This document shows positions 8,574 through 12,378 of a DNA stretch of 12,378 nt, one piece after another (the first letter of the stretch is position 1; each line of letters starts with the position of its first letter). The stretch spans positions 1-12,378 of the forward strand of contig DDXT01000072.1 of NCBI GenBank assembly GCA_002347755.1, written 5' to 3'. The position numbers and the translations under genes were made by a program. A model generated the notes under the pieces. The model was given only the letters and a program-made list of their open reading frames with translations, did not search any database and was not told where the DNA came from. Source of the DNA: Caryophanales bacterium UBA2253 (GTDB taxonomy: Bacteria > Bacillota_I > Bacilli_A > ML615J-28 > CAG-698).

Positions 8574-9071
8574 ATGAGCATCCGCATCGGACATTCACAT
8601 GATACCCATCGTTTCGGCCCGGACCGGAAACTGATCCTCGGAGGAGTGGAGATTCCCTATTCACAAGGTTTGATCGGTCATTCCGACGCCGACTGCGTTT
8701 TTCACGTGGTCAGCGAAGCCATCATTGGGGCTTTGGGGCTGGGGGATCTGGGCGTTCATTTTCCGGACAACGATCCGAAATATCTGAACATCGCTTCGTC
8801 ATTTTTCGTTCTTGAAGCTCGCAAAATGATGGAAGCCCAAAACTACCATTTGGGTAATCTGGATCTGACTATCTTTTTGGAGAATCCGATCCTAAAGAAT
8901 TACAAAAATGTCATGCGCGACAACATCGCCAACCTTTTGGGAGTGCGTCCCAATCAGATTAACGTCAAAGCAACCCGCGGGGAAGGCTTGGGATTCATCG
9001 GCCGAGGGGAAGGCGTGTCCGCGGAATGCGTTGTCCTGCTAGAAAAGAATCCGGAATTCCGAAAACTTTAA
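8574..9071 (+). CDS. ispF: 2-C-methyl-D-erythritol 2,4-cyclodiphosphate synthase
   Basis: Fifth enzyme of the MEP pathway; it cyclises CDP-ME 2-phosphate to MEcPP with loss of CMP, as a metal-dependent trimer. The 165 residues match the family. Metal ligands are visible as D10 and H12 (HSHDTHRF) and H44 after HSDAD. GLGDLGVHFPD and the C-terminal GFIGRGEG motif are also present. The conserved CTP-site motif KATTTEKLGF, as in E. coli, here reads KATRGEGLGF (132-141), keeping the glutamate but replacing two threonines and a lysine. The ATG at 8574 follows AAGGAG and lies one base after the ispD stop. The stop codon is part of the following terminator stem. Confidence 0.95.
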   Translation: MSIRIGHSHDTHRFGPDRKLILGGVEIPYSQGLIGHSDADCVFHVVSEAIIGALGLGDLGVHFPDNDPKYLNIASSFFVLEARKMMEAQNYHLGNLDLTIFLENPILKNYKNVMRDNIANLLGVRPNQINVKATRGEGLGFIGRGEGVSAECVVLLEKNPEFRKL

Positions 9072-9093
9072 GTTCCATTTTTGGAACTTTTTT
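9070..9093 (+). terminator. Rho-independent terminator after ispF
   Basis: AAGTTCC (9070-9076) pairs with GGAACTT (9083-9089) around an ATTTTT loop, followed by a T run to 9093. The first arm includes the last two bases of the ispF stop codon. Confidence 0.85.
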
Positions 9094-9101
9094 CAAGGCA
9101 A

Positions 9102-9145
9102 TTCTTTCAACTTTTTTGAAAAAACAATTGAAAGTTTTGAAAGAA
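9102..9145. repeat. AT-rich inverted repeat
   Basis: TTCTTTCAA (9102-9110) is a perfect inverted match to TTGAAAGAA (9137-9145). Pairing can extend inward by CTTT (9111-9114) with AAAG (9131-9134) past a two-base bulge. It sits between the ispF terminator and the promoter of the next cassette. It could be a second weak terminator for either strand or a remnant element; its role is unknown. Confidence 0.5.
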
Positions 9146-9159
9146 AGACCATCTCATTG

Positions 9160-9176
9160 AACGAAAAATATTCGTT
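9160..9176. promoter_or_regulatory. Putative operator dyad upstream of the -35 box
   Basis: AACGAA (9160-9165) and TTCGTT (9171-9176) form a perfect six-base dyad with a five-base spacer, ending six bases before the TTGACA of the next promoter. Size and place suit a dimeric regulator, but I recognise no specific protein's site. Confidence 0.4.
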
Positions 9177-9182
9177 AATCAT

Positions 9183-9211
9183 TTGACAAAGTTCAACCTT
9201 CGTGATAAAAT
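9183..9211 (+). promoter_or_regulatory. Near-consensus promoter for the secreted/membrane protein pair
   Basis: A perfect TTGACA (9183-9188) is separated by 17 bases from TAAAAT (9206-9211), with an extended TG at 9203-9204. The predicted start near 9218 coincides with the GGAGGTGA ribosome site (9218-9225), so the leader would be only about 13 bases. This is the strongest promoter in the window by consensus match. Confidence 0.8.
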
Positions 9212-9230
9212 TCCTTCGGAGGTGATGAAT

Positions 9231-10463
9231 TTGAAAAAAGCATTATTGCTTGTTTTTGATTTGCTGTTTATGGGGATAATTTGTATCCGCGGGGTTCCCA
9301 TGCAAGCTTCAAGCCCACTCTATCCAATTGATACGGATAGTAAGATGGAAGCCTTATCTTCGATAAAATATGTTTTTGACAACTGGACATCCATTCATGA
9401 TGAGAATGATTTGGGTGGCGTATGTGCATGGAGACTTTATTTTTTTGCGACCGAATTGCAATCCATGCCTTCTGCAACGGAAAGCCAAATAAAAACAATG
9501 TTGGATCAAAGGGGAATTTCCTATGTCAACAATTTCAGTGTCCCCCTGTTGTACCTATCTTTTTCAATTGAAAAAAACCCTTATTTTTTCCCGACTTCTT
9601 CTTATTTGGGCGAAAGCAGTTTCACGGATAATTTTGAGTCAGTCAATTTTCGGATCGATGTAACATATTATGGAGATCCAAATATCACTCCAGATTCATT
9701 TGAAAGAAATTTTTCTCCGGATTTCCTGGGCTTTGAGTTGATCAATGAAGTTGAATCATACGGCCCTTATTCGCGACATTTCAACCTTCCGCTTGCTTAT
9801 TATGGCGATGTTGGTAATTTTGAAGATGCAAAGATTGAAATCGATTACTGCAGTTTTTTCCCTCTAGATTTGGCTTCAATCACTTTGATTGATAATGACA
9901 AATTGATCATCGAGACCGAAAACCATAAATTGTACATCCATCGAAACCAACATTATGGAAGAAATGCCTGCCAACAGATTTTTCCAAACACCGAAAATAC
10001 ATTTCTAAATCTATATGGCAATGACGAAAGTCTAGAAACCCCTAGAGCTTATTTTCACCAGTTGGGATTATTTGATGGGGATACATCCAACCTTAACAAT
10101 ATAAAATATACAGTGAATCCGGAAACTGCCATTTTAAACAAATGGCCAAATTCAACTTTGGAAGCAATATATGATGAAAATGGAAATATCGATTTAAACG
10201 CTTTAGTGCTTGGAACATTTAATTTTTATAAAGCTGACGTTCTTTATCCCAATGGCCACTATGTATACGATGTTTACCCATATCTGTTTTGGGGAAACAG
10301 CGCATCAGACCCAAGTACTATTCGAGAGAGATTCATTTGGGATAATGGGAGCTCATTATCAATGAATTTTTGGCGATCATTACGTGGGGAATCCTTGTAT
10401 GAAAAACCATTTAATCCATACCTCACTGCCTCAGAAATCGAATTATTGGAGGAAAGGCTATGA
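9231..10463 (+). CDS. Exported protein of unknown function
   Basis: I do not recognise the family. The TTG at 9231 is chosen as start because GGAGG (9218-9222) is 8 bases upstream; an in-frame ATG at 9225 is too close to that site, and a TTG at 9183 lies inside the promoter. From this start the protein has 410 residues and begins MKKALLLVFDLLFMG, a clear Sec-type signal peptide (1-26), with probable cleavage after MQA (24-26). There is no lipobox, so it is probably released or held by its partner rather than a lipoprotein. The mature part is rich in aromatic, Asn and Asp residues, with few cysteines and no further membrane span, and looks like a beta-rich extracellular domain. Its stop overlaps the next start (ATGA). 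The coding sequence is visibly more AT-rich than the flanking genes. Confidence 0.75.
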   Translation: MKKALLLVFDLLFMGIICIRGVPMQASSPLYPIDTDSKMEALSSIKYVFDNWTSIHDENDLGGVCAWRLYFFATELQSMPSATESQIKTMLDQRGISYVNNFSVPLLYLSFSIEKNPYFFPTSSYLGESSFTDNFESVNFRIDVTYYGDPNITPDSFERNFSPDFLGFELINEVESYGPYSRHFNLPLAYYGDVGNFEDAKIEIDYCSFFPLDLASITLIDNDKLIIETENHKLYIHRNQHYGRNACQQIFPNTENTFLNLYGNDESLETPRAYFHQLGLFDGDTSNLNNIKYTVNPETAILNKWPNSTLEAIYDENGNIDLNALVLGTFNFYKADVLYPNGHYVYDVYPYLFWGNSASDPSTIRERFIWDNGSSLSMNFWRSLRGESLYEKPFNPYLTASEIELLEERL

Positions 10464-11050
10464 CAAAGAAACTCCCAAAAGTATGGAAGTTTATTCTTGG
10501 ATTAAGCATACTGGTTTTTGTTGCAACAAACTATTATGCAATTGAAAATGAAACGTTGTTCTTTTTAATTCCTTTGGTGATATTGATCATTGGCATCGTA
10601 TTGTTGATTGGCAGAAGTAAGTCTCTCAAATATTACTATATTATTTCTTCGAGTCTTTTGCTTACTCTTTTCATTTTCGTATTCTTTGTATGGAAAAAGA
10701 GCGATTTGGAACCCCTGATTCTTGCTTTTTCATTGGCGACTTTAATGCACATGATATTATCTTTTTGTGCAATCAAATTTTCTTTTGAGAATGACAACAA
10801 AATCAAAAAGATCCTTTATTTCGGAATGTCCTTGGTTTTCTTGGCGACTCCTTTGATTCAAATAATCGCGGACAGTGAGTATTCCCTTATTTGGCCATGC
10901 TTGTTGGTTGGGGGTTTGGTTCTGGCCGAAGGGTTAGTAATGATCTTAAACAAAAACCGAAAGAAGTATCTGGTGACCCATCTACTTTCAACTGGTTATT
11001 TTTTCTTAATATATTGGCTTTTGGTTCGATTGATTTTGATAATGCAATAA
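10460..11050 (+). CDS. Polytopic membrane protein of unknown function
   Basis: An unrecognised 196-residue integral membrane protein with about seven hydrophobic spans (roughly 9-26, 32-51, 58-77, 84-105, 117-137, 142-163, 171-194), separated by short loops rich in Lys and Asn. No catalytic motif is evident. The ATG at 10460 overlaps the upstream stop in an ATGA arrangement and has TTGGAGGAAA before it, so it is translated with the exported protein. That suggests the two work together at the membrane, for example as exporter, anchor or immunity-like partner, but none of these is shown by the sequence. It shares the AT-rich composition of its partner and is followed by a long hairpin. Confidence 0.75.
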   Translation: MTKKLPKVWKFILGLSILVFVATNYYAIENETLFFLIPLVILIIGIVLLIGRSKSLKYYYIISSSLLLTLFIFVFFVWKKSDLEPLILAFSLATLMHMILSFCAIKFSFENDNKIKKILYFGMSLVFLATPLIQIIADSEYSLIWPCLLVGGLVLAEGLVMILNKNRKKYLVTHLLSTGYFFLIYWLLVRLILIMQ

Positions 11051-11071
11051 AAACAGGATTTTACTTTTATG

Positions 11072-11148
11072 ACCGATGCCTTTGGGAAAACAACCGGTTG
11101 GTTTCAACCGATTGTTTCTTGATTTTCCCAAGCATCGGTTTTGATTTT
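11072..11148 (+). terminator. Long hairpin, probable terminator of the secreted/membrane pair
   Basis: Three stacked stems share one axis. ACCGATGC (11072-11079) pairs with GCATCGGT (11132-11139). TTGGGAAAA (11082-11090) pairs with TTTTCCCAA (11123-11131). CAACCGGTTG (11091-11100) pairs with CAACCGATTG (11105-11114) with one mismatch and a GTTT loop. Bulges are two bases on the left and eight on the right. A TTTTGATTTT tail follows. It is much longer than the other terminators here. Confidence 0.75.
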
Positions 11149-11179
11149 AAAATTATTAACAATGGTTTTTCATTGCGTT

Positions 11180-11212
11180 TTGACTTCCAAAACCGGATAT
11201 TTATGATATAAT
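11180..11212 (+). promoter_or_regulatory. Promoter of the nfu-radical SAM operon
   Basis: TATAAT (11207-11212) carries an extended TG at 11204-11205. The TTGACT at 11180-11185 is 21 bases away, too far for this box, but 16 bases from an overlapping TATGAT (11202-11207). The extended -10 probably dominates. Predicted transcription start is near 11219. Confidence 0.6.
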
Positions 11213-11246
11213 ATTCAAAAAGATGAACCAATGCGAGGAATGTCAC

Positions 11247-11501
11247 ATGAACAATAAAAACTTCAATAACCAAGAAATCGAAACCAAAGTCAAAACCATC
11301 ATCAACAAAATCCGCCCTTATCTTCAACGAGACGGCGGCGATGTGGAGTTCTTGCGAATCGCAGACGGAATCGTCTACGTGAAGATGATCGGGGCCTGCA
11401 TCGGCTGTTCCAGCATCGATCAGACTTTGAAAGACGGAATCGAAGCCATTCTTCTGGAAGAGGTTCCGGGAATTTTTGGCGTCGAAAATGTCACCGAATG
11501 A
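11247..11501 (+). CDS. nfu: Nfu/NifU C-terminal-domain Fe-S cluster carrier
   Basis: A small cytosolic protein that carries a [4Fe-4S] cluster on a CxxC motif, usually as a dimer, and delivers it to client enzymes. The 84 residues form one NifU C-terminal domain: IRPYLQRDGGDVEFL (22-36), then GACIGCSS with C51 and C54, then TLKDGIEAILLEEVPG. I chose the ATG at 11247, preceded by GAGGAA (11235-11240). An earlier in-frame ATG at 11223 lies only about four bases from the predicted transcription start and would add eight residues with a CEECH motif. The gene overlaps the next one by 14 bases. Its neighbour is a radical SAM enzyme, a plausible recipient of clusters; that link is inference. Confidence 0.9.
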   Translation: MNNKNFNNQEIETKVKTIINKIRPYLQRDGGDVEFLRIADGIVYVKMIGACIGCSSIDQTLKDGIEAILLEEVPGIFGVENVTE

Positions 11502-12339
11502 CGGAAGGCCCCTTACTAAATTCAAAAAAATATATGTTGAGATAACCAACGTTTGCAATCTCGCCTGCCGTTTTTGCCTATCGATGAAACGGGATCCAAA
11601 ATTCATGAGCGCTTTGGAATTCAAAACTGTGCTTGGAAAAATCAAACCGCACACCGATTATGTTTATCTGCATCTGAAAGGTGAGCCCTTGCTTCATCCC
11701 GAATTGGCCAGCATTCTAAAGGAAGCTGAAGAAGCAAAAATGGAAGTCAACATAACTACGAACGGGATCCTGCTTGGGGAGAAAACCGACTTGTTGTTTG
11801 ATTCTTTGGCCCTTCGCCAGGTCAACATTTCGCTCCATGCTTTGGGAGAACTTCCTGATGAGGCCCGGTCCTCTTATTTGGATGCGGTCGCCAATCTGGT
11901 AAAAAAAGCTTCAAAGAGCCGGAAATTTTATGTGTCGCTTCGCTTTTGGCTAGGAAATAATCCTTTGAAAAGTTTCACAATTTCATACCTGGAACGGGCG
12001 CTTGGGGTAAAAATACCCGATGAAAACACCGAAATACTTCCCAACATTTTTCTTTCGCTCGACGAGATCTTTGTCTGGCCGGAGGAAGAAACCCAAACCA
12101 GCGCATTCTATGGATGCCATGGAATAAAAGATCATTTGGGTATTTTGGCGGATGGAACGGTGGTTCCCTGCTGTTTGGACGGAAACGGAAAGATCCCCCT
12201 TGGCAACATATTCCAGGAGTCTTTGGAAGAGATTCTTGAAACCCCCCGTTATCGGGAACTGCGAAGATCATTTTCCACCCGAAAAAATCCGGAAGCTCTA
12301 TGCCAACATTGCTCTTACAAAAACCGGTTCTCAGTCTGA
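11488..12339 (+). CDS. Radical SAM/SPASM-domain protein
   Basis: A 283-residue radical SAM enzyme of unknown substrate. The SAM-cluster motif CNLACRFC gives C23, C27 and C30 in the CxxxCxxC pattern, after the leading strand KKIYVEITN. The GEPL segment and the following ITTNGILL strand match the radical SAM barrel. A C-terminal SPASM-like region has C210, C228-C229, C272 and C275, with GILADGTVVPCC typical of an auxiliary Fe-S cluster. SPASM enzymes often modify peptides or proteins, but no precursor peptide gene is visible here, and similar stand-alone proteins are common in Bacillota. The ATG at 11488 lies inside the nfu end; a TTG at 11476 is an alternative. Neither has a clear ribosome site, so translation is probably coupled to nfu. 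Confidence 0.85.
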   Translation: MSPNDGRPLTKFKKIYVEITNVCNLACRFCLSMKRDPKFMSALEFKTVLGKIKPHTDYVYLHLKGEPLLHPELASILKEAEEAKMEVNITTNGILLGEKTDLLFDSLALRQVNISLHALGELPDEARSSYLDAVANLVKKASKSRKFYVSLRFWLGNNPLKSFTISYLERALGVKIPDENTEILPNIFLSLDEIFVWPEEETQTSAFYGCHGIKDHLGILADGTVVPCCLDGNGKIPLGNIFQESLEEILETPRYRELRRSFSTRKNPEALCQHCSYKNRFSV

Positions 12340-12349
12340 ACCGGTTTTT
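12319..12349 (+). terminator. Rho-independent terminator after the radical SAM gene
   Basis: AAAAACCGGTTC (12319-12330) pairs perfectly with GAACCGGTTTTT (12338-12349) around a seven-base loop. The stem includes the last codons and stop of the upstream gene. The A and T runs at both ends would let it work in both directions. Confidence 0.9.
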
Positions 12350-12362
12350 AACTTAATTCGTA

Positions 12363-12368
12363 TATAAT
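12363..12368 (+). promoter_or_regulatory. Possible -10 box at the window edge
   Basis: A perfect TATAAT follows the terminator. No matching -35 or extended TG is present. An ATG at 12375 is too near the edge to judge as a start. It hints at a further transcript beyond the window. Confidence 0.3.
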
Positions 12369-12378
12369 CTAGTCATGA

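Noticed and set aside
8000..8587. Minus-strand reading frame of 195 codons opposite ispD
   Set aside because: It is a shadow of ispD with no domain or plausible ribosome site of its own.
9160..9176. LexA (SOS) box
   Set aside because: The dyad AACGAA-N5-TTCGTT does not match the Gram-positive GAAC-N4-GTTC pattern.
9225..9227. ATG as start of the exported protein
   Set aside because: It lies only two bases after GGAGG, too close for initiation; the TTG at 9231 has ideal spacing and begins a clean signal peptide.
10891..11211. Plus-strand frame of 106 codons overlapping the membrane protein end
   Set aside because: It crosses the stop, the terminator hairpin and the nfu promoter, and encodes no recognisable segment.
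11067..11654. Minus-strand reading frame spanning the long hairpin, nfu and the radical SAM start
   Set aside because: It runs through a terminator hairpin, a promoter and two confident genes on the other strand.

Overview
The window reads as a chromosomal segment of a low-to-moderate G+C, Gram-positive-lineage bacterium (Bacillota or a Mollicutes-like relative such as an Acholeplasma/Izemoplasma-type organism). Support: strong GGAGG-type ribosome sites, extended -10 promoters, Firmicutes-type CdaA and IspD sequences, and TGA used as stop (it ends the ankyrin, ispD, the secreted protein, nfu and the radical SAM gene). The exact taxon is inference. All genes lie on the + strand. I see no rRNA, tRNA, CRISPR, insertion sequence or phage gene.

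Region 1 (75-5848) is a three-gene, translationally coupled operon: a 1435-residue DUF4011-like superfamily 1 helicase with a C-terminal Vsr/DUF559-like nuclease fold, a small ankyrin-repeat protein, and CdaA, the membrane diadenylate cyclase that makes c-di-AMP. A terminator closes it. The helicase keeps its Walker A loop but looks eroded at later helicase motifs and at the nuclease acidic residues. This set is the most interesting part of the window.

Region 2 (5864-7890) holds methylglyoxal synthase coupled to a membrane-anchored protein with a PAS-like region and a GGDEF domain whose signature is lost, followed by a GAAA-capped hairpin. Region 3 (7904-9093) is ispD-ispF, two enzymes of the MEP isoprenoid pathway, closed by a terminator.

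Region 4 (9102-11148) is a visibly more AT-rich two-gene cassette with its own near-consensus promoter and an upstream dyad. It encodes an unrecognised exported protein and an unrecognised polytopic membrane protein, and ends in an unusually long hairpin. Region 5 (11180-12349) has an Nfu-type Fe-S carrier overlapping a radical SAM/SPASM enzyme and closes with a terminator. A -10-like box near the window edge suggests another transcription unit beyond it.

Common themes are tight coupling by overlapping start and stop codons, and very short predicted 5' leaders. Two signalling or DNA-processing proteins in the window (the helicase-nuclease and the GGDEF protein) keep their folds but have lost catalytic signatures.
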